Shown here: in pieces, positions 41,716 to 49,738 of the stretch
Layout of the letters: the number at the start of each line of letters is the position of its first letter
Position numbering within the stretch: position 1 is the stretch's first letter
From: Myxococcota bacterium
GTDB taxonomy: Bacteria > Myxococcota_A > UBA796
Assembly (NCBI GenBank): GCA_029251165.1
Contig: JAQXDW010000089.1
Span: 62,001-126,000 of the forward strand
Direction of reading: 5' to 3'
DNA: 64,000 bases
Position numbers and translations under genes: made by a program
The notes under the pieces: generated by a model
What the model was told of the DNA's origin: nothing
Seen by the model: only the letters and a program-made list of their open reading frames with translations
The model's database searches: none

Positions 41716-43209
41716 TCAGATCAGGCGCTGCTTCTTGGAGAAGGCCTGCCGGAGATGATGGGCATCTGCGAGGCGAAGACCGGTGCTGCCTGGGGCATCT
41801 AAGAGGCGGTGGAACTGACGCTGCCATGCCGCGTGAGCGCCTGGGAGCAGGAGGCTGGAGAGCACGGAGATGACGACGGCCCAGACCATCCCGTATCCAA
41901 CCATTACAAGCCCGATCAGCACCCCGCTCCAGCCGAGTCCGCGCAGCAAGCTGCGGGCTGCGAGCTGTGCACGGACCCACCGGGCGCTCTGGACGAGGGC
42001 GGCGTCAAGGTCGGCGTCAGTGCTGGAGCCACTGGGCTCCGGCTCTTCGCTCTCAGGGGGGCTTCCCTTCGCAGAGGCCGGCTCGACGCGGCAGAGCTGA
42101 CGGAGCAAGCGACGACCACGGAACAGCCGGCCTGCGCGGAGCGCGATGAGCGCCTCCAGGAGGCGAACGCTGTAGCGCTCACCGCCGAGCTCCCGCGCGC
42201 GCATCAAGGCGGCAGCGGCCTCATCGGGCGTACCGCTACGAAGTCGAGCGATGGCCAGGTGGTAGTGGAGCGCAGCGTCGTCGGGAAAGTAGCGAGATCC
42301 CATCAGGGCCGCAGTCTCTGCCTCTGCATGCTCTCCGAGCTGATCGGCAACCACCACGGCGCCGATGTAGGCTGCCCGCCGGTAGTGGTTCTGCTCGTAG
42401 GCCATGGTGAACCGCCGCAGGGCCTCCTCCCGCTCGCCACGGCGCAGCAAAAACATCCCCTCGCTGAGCGGATCGGGCAGGGAGTCGTCCTCATCTGGTT
42501 GCCAGGCCTCAGAGACCGGCTCTGGATCCATTGCTCGGGCGGTGGCACCCCGCCCCGTGAGGATCAGACCACAGTCGGCGCTGTGGTGAAACGCGATGAG
42601 TCCTTCGATGCTGCTCCCGCCCTGGTGAGGGTGCTGGAGCGCCTTGAGCTCGGCAAAGAACGCCTCTCGGGTCGGGCTTGCCTCGGCATCGGAGAATTGA
42701 AAGACGTACAAGAGGTGCTTGATGTCCTTCCGGGCATGAGACACATAGAAGATCTGCTGCTCGACTGAGGCACCCCCGATGCCCTCGCGGTCGGCATCCG
42801 GTGCCAGCGCAGACAGCTCCAGCCCCTCCAGGGTCTGCGCATCGGACACGTCGAGGCAGCGACGAAGGAACGCAGCGACCTCACCATCGAGCGAGCCCAG
42901 GCCGTTCCCGGCACCGTCATCAGCGGCGCGCAGAACAGACCAGCCATACCGTGTGAAGTAGCTTCGTCGAAGCTGCTCGATGCGCCTGCGACAGTGCTCA
43001 GCCTCGGCACGTGCGATGTCGGAGTCGCGATAGCGGGAGTCTGCCGATGCGATTCGGCGCTGATACAGGCGGACGGACTCCTCAAATGAGTACCGCCGAA
43101 CTACACCATCTCGACCCACAATCTCGACCGGGAAGTCGACCACTTGACTGTAGTCCTTCCTGCCATATCGCCGCAATTTTCGGGTTTTATCCCCCGCTTG
43201 GGAACCCAT
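41716..43209 (-). CDS. TPR protein with C-terminal membrane segments
   Basis: 497 residues from ATG 43209, with GGAG 5 bases upstream; the open frame continues to 43944 antisense to the sigma gene and is not used. A basic N-terminus with YSFEESVRLYQRRIASADSR and a helical stretch (IARAEAEHCRRRIEQLRRSY) comes first. A middle region is followed by TPR repeats (GMFLLRRGEREEALRRFTMA, AALHYHLAIARLRSGTPDEA, RLLEALIALRAGRLFRGRRL). Near the end are hydrophobic helices (WSGVLIGLVMVGYGMVWAVV). No catalytic motif recognised. Starts 84 bp from the divergent sigma factor gene, which could share control. Confidence 0.72.
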   Translation of the reverse strand: MGSQAGDKTRKLRRYGRKDYSQVVDFPVEIVGRDGVVRRYSFEESVRLYQRRIASADSRYRDSDIARAEAEHCRRRIEQLRRSYFTRYGWSVLRAADDGAGNGLGSLDGEVAAFLRRCLDVSDAQTLEGLELSALAPDADREGIGGASVEQQIFYVSHARKDIKHLLYVFQFSDAEASPTREAFFAELKALQHPHQGGSSIEGLIAFHHSADCGLILTGRGATARAMDPEPVSEAWQPDEDDSLPDPLSEGMFLLRRGEREEALRRFTMAYEQNHYRRAAYIGAVVVADQLGEHAEAETAALMGSRYFPDDAALHYHLAIARLRSGTPDEAAAALMRARELGGERYSVRLLEALIALRAGRLFRGRRLLRQLCRVEPASAKGSPPESEEPEPSGSSTDADLDAALVQSARWVRAQLAARSLLRGLGWSGVLIGLVMVGYGMVWAVVISVLSSLLLPGAHAAWQRQFHRLLDAPGSTGLRLADAHHLRQAFSKKQRLI

Positions 43210-43293
43210 CGGTTCTCCTTCACCTGCTACACGGTAGCACCCCTGTTTGACGTGCGGCAACTGAGCGAGAAGCGACGGGAGTGAAAAAAAAGC

Positions 43294-43962
43294 GTGCCAT
43301 CCATGAAACGGGGCGCAATAGAGTGTCGTAGCGCGCCCACCATGGAGGTTCCGCTGCCTCTCAAGCTCCATGACCCCGAGTCCAAAGAAGCTGCTCGAAT
43401 TCAAGCCGCGGTAGATGGTGATCCAGCTGCTCGCGACTGGCTCGTGGAGCGGTTCTCTCCGACGGTGCTCCGATTCAGTCGGCACATGATGAACAATGAG
43501 CAGGATGCCCGGGACGTCACCCAAGACACAATGGTGAAGATCCTCAAGAACCTCCACCGGTACGACAACCGGTGGAGATTCTCGACCTGGATCATCTCCA
43601 TTGCCCGCAACACCTGCATCGACGAGTTCCGCCGCCGACGGCGGCGCTCCTACGATGAGCCTCCCGAGGTGGTTGATACCTCTCCCAGGCCAGATGAGAT
43701 CACCGCACAGCAGCGCCGTGCCACCCGGCTTCACCGCGCCCTGGCACTCGTTCCGCCCCTGTACCGCGAGATCCTGGTGCTCTACCACTTCGAGCACCGA
43801 AAGTATCGTGAGATCGCAGAGATCCTCGACATCCCGATCGGCACCGTGATGAACCGCATCTTCCGCGCCAGGCGCAAGCTGCGTCTGGCCTACGAGACCA
43901 TCGATGCTGCGGCCAACGACGCTGCGGCCAACGACGCCGAGCATGCAGCGCCTGACGCGTAA
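43294..43962 (+). CDS. ECF-type RNA polymerase sigma factor
   Basis: 222 residues from GTG 43294; ATG 43303 and ATG 43342 are alternatives and none has a perfect ribosome site. Region 2: WLVERFSPTVLRFSRHMMNN, EQDARDVTQDTMVKILKNLH, WRFSTWIISIARNTCIDEFR. Region 4: ALVPPLYREILVLYHFEHRK, YREIAEILDIPIGTVMNRIF, RARRKL. No anti-sigma gene adjoins; the divergent TPR membrane protein is the only candidate regulator by position. The C-terminus carries a duplicated Ala-Ala-Asn-Asp-Ala segment from a 15-bp tandem repeat (43906-43935). Confidence 0.9.
   Translation: MPSMKRGAIECRSAPTMEVPLPLKLHDPESKEAARIQAAVDGDPAARDWLVERFSPTVLRFSRHMMNNEQDARDVTQDTMVKILKNLHRYDNRWRFSTWIISIARNTCIDEFRRRRRRSYDEPPEVVDTSPRPDEITAQQRRATRLHRALALVPPLYREILVLYHFEHRKYREIAEILDIPIGTVMNRIFRARRKLRLAYETIDAAANDAAANDAEHAAPDA
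43906..43935. repeat. 15-bp tandem duplication at the end of the sigma factor gene
   Basis: GCTGCGGCCAACGAC occurs twice in direct succession, adding five residues to the C-terminal tail beyond region 4. Confidence 0.9.
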
Positions 43963-43988
43963 GCTGCCCCCGTCACTGGTTCAGCGAA

Positions 43989-45197
43989 TCAGGGAGTGCT
44001 GGTCCCCTTCCAGCCTCCCTCATCGGTGTAGGAGACCCGGTATCGATCGGTGATCTCCCCGTCGGGCATCCGGTGACGGAACAGGAGACTCGCATCTTCG
44101 CCGTCGAGGGTGACCTTCCACCAGCCATGGGTCGGCAGGTGCTTCGCGGAGAGGGCGCCGATGAAGCCTTCGTAGCTTCCAGACGCCTGCGCTTCGTTCA
44201 TGACCGACTCTGGGATCGGGTTCTCTTCACTCCAGCGGCCAAGCGCTGTGAGCAGGGAGACGTCGTACATCGGCTCGAGGTGGATGTCCTCCCGACGCTC
44301 CGCCTCCGCTGCTGCCCCCCAGCGACTGAGGTTGTGCGCTGGTGCACCGCCGCCGCCGGCGTTGATGTAGAGGCTTCCCAGAGGACCATCGGGCAGCAGT
44401 GCCTGGTTGGCGTGGCTCCCCGCAGCGAAGATCGCCCGGATCTTGCGCAGCGAGGTGGACTCCTCGATGGTCTCCAGCAGCTCCAGCGGCGCACCGTCGG
44501 GGTTGCTTGGTCCCTCGGAGAGGTCGAGGATTGGATCGTGCATCAGGATGAGCAGCGAGTCGAACCGCCCAGCCGCCTCCTCGCTCAGCCAGCTCAGCTG
44601 CTCTCCCCACCGACTTCCGAGCCGATCCTTGTCGGTGTCGAGAACCAGGACCCGCCAGGTGTGGCCCTTGGTGACGATGTCAAAGCCGTACCAGCTGGCG
44701 ACCCGGCTGTAGCCAATGTCCACGCCGACGCCAGGAAACGACTCGCCCCACCGTGCCAGCCGCTCGTCGCCACGGCGCTCTCGATCTCCAGCCACCGGCA
44801 GGCTGCTGATGCCGACGTCTGCAGTGAGGCTGCTCCCCGCGAGAAGCCCTGAGAGGCGATAGTCCAGCCGCCGCCACTCCAGGGTGCTGCCGGTGCGGAC
44901 GTGGTCGCCCATCATCGCGAGGAATTCCGGTCCCTCAGGCTGCCCCACCTGCGCCGTGATGTCGTCGAGCAGAGACTCGCTGACCCCGACGACCCGACCG
45001 CGGGTGTTTAGGCCCTGAAAGGAGCCCCGGGTGTTGCCGATCATGGCAAAGGTGATGCTTCCATCCACCTCCTTTCGCGCACCGTCGGCGGCGTAGAGGT
45101 CGTGGGCAGGGATCCGGGGGACCTCCTGTGCTGCTGCTGGGAGGATGAGGGCAGCCAACAGGAGGGCCGGTCGCGCGGTACGCTTGAGGGTAGACAT
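43989..45197 (-). CDS. Exported calcineurin-like phosphoesterase family protein
   Basis: 402 residues from ATG 45197. MSTLKRTARPALLLAALILPAAAQ is a classical signal peptide. The body follows the metallophosphoesterase order: FAMIGNTRGSFQGL (usually GDxH), EFLAMMGDHVRTGS (usually GDxxD/xGDN), SLPVAGDRERRG (GNHE-like), LILMHDPILD (His) and AAGSHANQAL (GHxH-like). Several metal ligands differ from consensus (GNTR, AGDRE, GSHAN), so activity is uncertain. Periplasmic location is expected. The start codon overlaps the start of the divergent + strand gene. Confidence 0.75.
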   Translation of the reverse strand: MSTLKRTARPALLLAALILPAAAQEVPRIPAHDLYAADGARKEVDGSITFAMIGNTRGSFQGLNTRGRVVGVSESLLDDITAQVGQPEGPEFLAMMGDHVRTGSTLEWRRLDYRLSGLLAGSSLTADVGISSLPVAGDRERRGDERLARWGESFPGVGVDIGYSRVASWYGFDIVTKGHTWRVLVLDTDKDRLGSRWGEQLSWLSEEAAGRFDSLLILMHDPILDLSEGPSNPDGAPLELLETIEESTSLRKIRAIFAAGSHANQALLPDGPLGSLYINAGGGGAPAHNLSRWGAAAEAERREDIHLEPMYDVSLLTALGRWSEENPIPESVMNEAQASGSYEGFIGALSAKHLPTHGWWKVTLDGEDASLLFRHRMPDGEITDRYRVSYTDEGGWKGTSTP

Positions 45198-46512
45198 GAA
45201 CTGGACCTTGCCACCGGTACCCGGCACAGTCCAGACACCGACAGAGGCTCTGACGATGGTTTCACAGTGGCGCACCCTGGGATGGGGAGCGGGAACAGGT
45301 CCCCGGATGTGGTCACCAGGCGCACCGGACCTGCTGCTCGCAGACGGCGAGCAGATCGGCTGGCTGGGACGAGACGGCCTGTTTGTCGACTGCGGCGAGG
45401 AGGTCGGCTTTCTCGCCATGGCCCCACCGCAGTCGCTGTCAGTGAGCCCGATGTGCTGGACGGTGGTGCTGGAGGGCGCGGCTGGTCCCGTCCTCTTCTG
45501 GGGGGCACCGGGGCAGCCATGGCGACGTCGGGTTCTTCCGGAAGGACGCGCGGTCGCTGGCGGAGCATGGGTCCGCTGGCGCCGCGGCAGCCAGTTCACA
45601 CTGACCACCCTCGATGGCGCTGAGGTGTCTGCCCCGATGGGGGCGGTCCGTGCCCTGCCCTGGCCTGACGGTCCGGGCGCGAGCTGGTGGGAGGGGCGGT
45701 TTTTATACCGAATGCCCGCTCCAGGGCAGGTCGCTGTCGCTGGAATTCTGCCCGGCTCGATCACCGACGGCTGCATCGGTCCTGGGGGCGCTGCGCTCCT
45801 GAGCGTCGGCGGCGCGCTCTACGGCGTCGTGCCTGGTGGGCTGCCTGCACCCCTGGAGGTTGAGGCAGGACTGGACGATGCGCGACTGAGCGCGACGGAG
45901 GCCCTGCTGCACACCCACAGCGGAGTCGGCCACTTCTCGCTGCGCGACGGCACGCTGCTGGATGAGGTCGAGGGAGAGTGCGTGCCCGTGGGCTTTGCGC
46001 CCGAGCCGCTGATCTTCGATGAGTCGGACGGCACGGTGTGCAGCCTGGACGGTGACCTCCGACATGCCCACTTTCAGTCCGGCTCCGCTCTGCTCAAGGG
46101 GCACACACTGTACGGCCCGGGCGGTGGAGCATGGGATCTGCGGAGCGGGCGCTGCACGCTGCGCGATCCGACCCTCTCCGCTCAGCAGATCCTCCCGCTG
46201 AGAGACGGCGTGCTGTGTGTTCATGCCCGGGAGCTCATCGTGCTTGATCACGGCGGCATTGAGCTGCGTCGGTTCGCTCGGCCCTCCCCTGGTGCGGTGT
46301 GCATCGAGGGCGAGCGGCTGCTGTTCCGTGGACGCGGCCGCACCCTCATCGCAGACCTCTCCGGGACAGTGCTCGGCACGACCACGCCGCTCCCTCCGAC
46401 AGAGCTCCTGCCAGCACCGACCGAACGCTTGGGCCTGTCGCTGGATGCTGGGAGCGCCATGGGGCAGCGGGAGTGGCGGTGGACTGAGGACGGCATGCTG
46501 CTGTCGTTCTGA
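45196..46512 (+). CDS. Beta-propeller-like protein of unknown function
   Basis: 438 residues from ATG 45196, with GAGGG 5 bases upstream; ATG 45256 is an alternative. No signal peptide. Short repeating strands with G-D/G-W patterns (LLLADGEQIGWLGRDGLFVD, GPGGAALLSVGGALYGVVPG, PLIFDESDGTVCSLDGDLRH, ALLKGHTLYGPGGGAWDLRS, LVLDHGGIELRRF-like) look like WD40/PQQ propeller blades. No catalytic motif. It converges with the ExbD-like gene with 3 bp between stops. Confidence 0.68.
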   Translation: MNWTLPPVPGTVQTPTEALTMVSQWRTLGWGAGTGPRMWSPGAPDLLLADGEQIGWLGRDGLFVDCGEEVGFLAMAPPQSLSVSPMCWTVVLEGAAGPVLFWGAPGQPWRRRVLPEGRAVAGGAWVRWRRGSQFTLTTLDGAEVSAPMGAVRALPWPDGPGASWWEGRFLYRMPAPGQVAVAGILPGSITDGCIGPGGAALLSVGGALYGVVPGGLPAPLEVEAGLDDARLSATEALLHTHSGVGHFSLRDGTLLDEVEGECVPVGFAPEPLIFDESDGTVCSLDGDLRHAHFQSGSALLKGHTLYGPGGGAWDLRSGRCTLRDPTLSAQQILPLRDGVLCVHARELIVLDHGGIELRRFARPSPGAVCIEGERLLFRGRGRTLIADLSGTVLGTTTPLPPTELLPAPTERLGLSLDAGSAMGQREWRWTEDGMLLSF

Positions 46513-46515
46513 GGC

Positions 46516-46995
46516 TCACATCCCGCCGCTGAGGGTGACGCTGGGGAACAGCGCGCGGTCATCCGCCGTCTCTCGTGCCGCGTCCATCACGCCGATGATG
46601 ACCTCGTAGGACACCCGCTCCGATGGAATCAGGATGAGGTGCGCTTTGCGGGGGTGAGCATCCTTGATGAGGGTCAGCCGCTGGGTGAGGGTCGCGAAGT
46701 CGTAGCTCTCCAGGCTCCGGCAGTGTCCGTCCGTGCAGGGAATGCGCGGCTCCTCCAGCCCGCGGTCTACGCCCTGGAGGGTCAAGCCGTCCGCGCTGAC
46801 CATCACGCTGAGGTTGAAGGGCTCGTCGGTCGGATCCGAGTCGCTACAGCCCGAGCTACAGATCGCCGGTAGCGTGGTGTCGACCACCACAAGGTTCATC
46901 ATCTGTGCGCCCATCAGCAGGAGCGGGATGAGGATGGTGACCAGGTTCATGACCGGCAGCAGGTTCAGGCTGGCAGTGGTCTTGGGCGTTCTCAT
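46516..46995 (-). CDS. ExbD/TolR-like protein with Asp-to-Asn change in the membrane helix
   Basis: 159 residues; GGAGG lies 5 bases before ATG 46995. Single N-terminal helix: ASLNLLPVMNLVTILIPLLL, then a periplasmic domain (FNLSVMVSADGLTLQGVD ... DFATLTQRLTLIKDAHPRKA, HLILIPSERVSYEVIIGVMD) as in ExbD/TolR. The Asp that carries protons in ExbD (NVTPFIDVMLV in E. coli) corresponds to Asn17 here. Two or more cysteines in the periplasmic loop (ICSSGCSD, PCTDGHC) are unusual. No ExbB/TolQ gene adjoins. It may be a structural stator subunit or work with another ExbD. Confidence 0.78.
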   Translation of the reverse strand: MRTPKTTASLNLLPVMNLVTILIPLLLMGAQMMNLVVVDTTLPAICSSGCSDSDPTDEPFNLSVMVSADGLTLQGVDRGLEEPRIPCTDGHCRSLESYDFATLTQRLTLIKDAHPRKAHLILIPSERVSYEVIIGVMDAARETADDRALFPSVTLSGGM

Positions 46996-47168
46996 GACTT
47001 CCTCCGGTGTCAGGTGAGGAGTCTGAGGTCAGACAAGCAGTGCTGTTCCACCCGAGAGCAACCCTTTACAGGTCTCTTTCAGGTGTTGAATCCCGGTGCC
47101 AGTGAGCCGTCTGAGGGGTGCGCCTGGCGTGCAGCGGGTGTGCAGGACAGCCGCGTTCCTGTGCAGGG

Positions 47169-49031
47169 CTACTCGACGGTGACGGACTTGGCGAGGTTTC
47201 GCGGGCGGTCAATGTCGCGGCCCAGCGCGAGCCCGGCCTTGTATGCCAGCAGCTGAAGCGGCAGCACGGTGAGCAGCGGTGAGAACCACTCCAGGGTCTC
47301 GGGGACCGGAATTGCGACGTCAGCCAGCTCAGCGATCGGATCTCCGGCGGTGTGGACCATGATGATGCGCGCGCCGCGGGCCCGACACTCTTGTACGTTG
47401 GAGGCGGTCTTGGCCTTGAGGGGATCGTTTGGCACGATGCAGATGACCGGGCTTCCCTTCTCGAGCAGGGCGATGGGACCGTGCTTCATCTCACCGGAGG
47501 GGTATGCGATGGAGGGAACGTAGGAGACCTCCATCAGCTTCAGCGCTCCCTCTGCGGCGACGGAAGCGGACACGCCGCGGCCCAGGAAGAAGGTAATCTT
47601 CGAGTCGCAGACCCAGCGAACGGCGTCGTCAATGGGACCGGGATTGGCGAGGTACTGCTCGACGAGCCCAGGGATCGCCTGGAGGTGCTCGGCGAACTCC
47701 CGACCTGCGTGGGCGGAGAGGTGGGTGGTTCGGGCGAGCTGGAGGGTAAACAGGCACAGCGCAGCGACCATGTTGGAGTAGGCCTTGGTCGAGGCGACCG
47801 CCATCTCCGGACCAGAGTGCAGGTAGACCCCGCGGCCACACGTCCGGGCAATGGAGCTGCCGACGACGTTGACGGCCCCCATGACCGCTCCACCCTTGCG
47901 CTGGATCTCCTTGACCGCGCCGAGGGTGTCGGCGGTCTCCCCTGACTGGCTGACCGCAAAGTGCAGCCCCCGAGGATCGACGACCGGGTTTCGATATCGA
48001 TACTCGCTGGCAATCTCAGCGGTGGCCGGGATCCGAGCGAGCTGCTCGATGGCGTATGCGCCGACGAGGCAGGCGTTGTAGGAGGTGCCGCAGCCCAGAA
48101 GGGTGACCCGTTGGATGTCAACCAGCTCACGGGGGCTGAGATCGAGTCCGCCGAGCTTCGCGGTTCCGTCTTCGACGAGGACGCGCCCGGAGATGCACTG
48201 TCGCAGCGCCTCGGGCTGATCGTGGATCTCCTTGAGCATGAAGTGCGGGAAGTCTCCCTGCTCACCGTCTCCCCACTCTTCCTCGAGGGTCTCGATGGAG
48301 GAGGTCTTGGTGCCGCCATCGAGGCGCCAGGTCTCGACACCGTCGACCGTCAGCCGAGCCAGCTCGCCGTCGGCCATGAACATCACCCGGCGGGTGTAGG
48401 GCACGAGGGCGTGCGGATCGGAGGCGATGAAGGTCTCCCCGTCGCCGATACCGATGACCAGCGGAGAGCCGTTGCGGGCCGCGATGATCATGCCGGGGTG
48501 GTCGAGGAACATCACAGCGACGCCCCAGGTCCCCCGGACCCGTGACAGCGCCATCTTCACTGCCGCCACCGGATCACCAGCGATGTCGGGGATGATGCTG
48601 TCTCCGAAGCTGCCGTAGCCATGGTAGAAGTGGGCGATGAGGTGGGCGAGGATCTCGGAGTCGGTCTCGGATCGAAAGATCGCCCCCTCGGCGATGAGCC
48701 GGGTCTTGAGAGGGGCCATGTTTTCGATGATGCCGTTGTGAACCACAACGATCCGGCCCTCGTTGTCGAGGTGGGGGTGGGCGTTTTCTCGGGTAACGCC
48801 GCCGTGGGTGGCCCAGCGGGTGTGTGCAATGCCGCTTATCCCTTCCAGCCCATCCTCAACGCTGCGCTCAAGATCAGCAACACGACCGACTTCCTTGCGG
48901 ACCTCAAAGCGCATGTGGCTTGCCACTGCAATGCCAGCAGAGTCATAGCCTCGGTATTCCAGCCGCCTCAGGCCACGCACAAGGAGGGGCGCAACATCTC
49001 GTGTGCCGGTGTACCCGATGATTCCACACAT
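47169..49031 (-). CDS. glmS: Glutamine-fructose-6-phosphate aminotransferase (isomerizing)
   Basis: 620 residues from ATG 49031, chosen so that Cys follows the initiator Met (MCGIIGYTGTRDVAPLL), since that Cys must be N-terminal for glutaminase action. AAGGA lies 7 bases upstream. Glutaminase part: RGLRRLEYRGYDSAGIAV, HTRWATHGG, AHPHLD. Two SIS domains: LLGCGTSYNACLVGAYAIEQ, SQSGETADTLGAV, LGRGVSASVAAEGALKLMEV and the C-terminal PRNLAKSVTVE. It makes glucosamine-6-phosphate for peptidoglycan and LPS. Follows coaD by 101 bp with a tandem repeat in the gap; no glmS ribozyme was seen. Confidence 0.96.
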   Translation of the reverse strand: MCGIIGYTGTRDVAPLLVRGLRRLEYRGYDSAGIAVASHMRFEVRKEVGRVADLERSVEDGLEGISGIAHTRWATHGGVTRENAHPHLDNEGRIVVVHNGIIENMAPLKTRLIAEGAIFRSETDSEILAHLIAHFYHGYGSFGDSIIPDIAGDPVAAVKMALSRVRGTWGVAVMFLDHPGMIIAARNGSPLVIGIGDGETFIASDPHALVPYTRRVMFMADGELARLTVDGVETWRLDGGTKTSSIETLEEEWGDGEQGDFPHFMLKEIHDQPEALRQCISGRVLVEDGTAKLGGLDLSPRELVDIQRVTLLGCGTSYNACLVGAYAIEQLARIPATAEIASEYRYRNPVVDPRGLHFAVSQSGETADTLGAVKEIQRKGGAVMGAVNVVGSSIARTCGRGVYLHSGPEMAVASTKAYSNMVAALCLFTLQLARTTHLSAHAGREFAEHLQAIPGLVEQYLANPGPIDDAVRWVCDSKITFFLGRGVSASVAAEGALKLMEVSYVPSIAYPSGEMKHGPIALLEKGSPVICIVPNDPLKAKTASNVQECRARGARIIMVHTAGDPIAELADVAIPVPETLEWFSPLLTVLPLQLLAYKAGLALGRDIDRPRNLAKSVTVE

Positions 49032-49054
49032 ATTCGAATCCTTATTCTCAGCCA

Positions 49055-49096
49055 CATGTCGGCAGTGTCTCGAAGCATGTCGGCAGTGTCTCGAAG
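49055..49096. repeat. Perfect 21-bp tandem duplication in the glmS leader
   Basis: Two identical 21-bp units beginning CATGTCGGCAG and ending TCTCGAAG lie head to tail between the coaD stop and the glmS start, 24 bp before the glmS ATG. Could be a protein- or RNA-binding site or a recent duplication. Confidence 0.9.
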
Positions 49097-49132
49097 AACT
49101 AAACTCTTAATCGCTTCACGACGTGCGATGGA

Positions 49133-49624
49133 TCACGCCATCCCTAGCGCATGAAGAACAGGCTCAAGGACCGGACCGGGGAGATAGCGACTGACGTCTC
49201 CGCCGCCAGCAGCGATCTCCTTGATCAGCGAGCTGGAGATGAACAGGTTCTTTGGCTCACCGAGGAGAAAGACGGTCTCGATCTCCGGGGCCATGTCCAT
49301 GTTGGCTGTCCCGATTCGGTACTCAAAGCCGAAGTCAGAGGCGGTCCTCAGCCCGCGAAGGATCGCCACTGCCCCGATGGTTCGGCAGTAATCGACCAGC
49401 AGCCCATCGAACCGCTCGACCCGGATGCTTGGGGTGTCGACCACGCAGGCCTTGATGAGTGACACCCGCTCTGCGTACGGCAAGAGGTATCGCTTGGCTG
49501 GGTTGTCGCCGACGGCGAAGATCACCTCGTCGAACAGCCGCGCGCCGCGTCGAGCGAGGCTGAGGTGGCCGATGGTCATTGGATCAAATGATCCGGCATA
49601 GACTGCAATTCGCTTGCTGCTCAT
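49133..49624 (-). CDS. coaD: Phosphopantetheine adenylyltransferase
   Basis: 163 residues from ATG 49624 with a G-rich ribosome site 5 bases upstream (GTG 49630 is also open). It transfers AMP to 4'-phosphopantetheine, the penultimate step of coenzyme A synthesis. Motifs: KRIAVYAGSFDPMTIGHLSL (T/HxGH nucleotide site), FAVGDNPAKRYLL, RVERFDGLLVDYCR, ILRGLRTASDFGFEYRI, and the C-terminal SSSLIKEIAAGGGDVSRYLP. Standard length. Confidence 0.95.
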   Translation of the reverse strand: MSSKRIAVYAGSFDPMTIGHLSLARRGARLFDEVIFAVGDNPAKRYLLPYAERVSLIKACVVDTPSIRVERFDGLLVDYCRTIGAVAILRGLRTASDFGFEYRIGTANMDMAPEIETVFLLGEPKNLFISSSLIKEIAAGGGDVSRYLPGPVLEPVLHALGMA

Positions 49625-49738
49625 CGACACCCCCCGCGACCGGAGGCTCTGGAGTGGCTCCGGGTGGCTGCAGTGCCGGTATCCATGCAGGACGAATGGC
49701 GCTATTGCTGCTGCGCTACAGCAACCCGGAGTGCCGGC

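Noticed and set aside
49032-49132. glmS ribozyme
   Set aside because: The gap is only 101 bp, is dominated by the 21-bp duplication, and no conserved ribozyme core or pseudoknot pairing was recognised; the ribozyme is also typical of Firmicutes.
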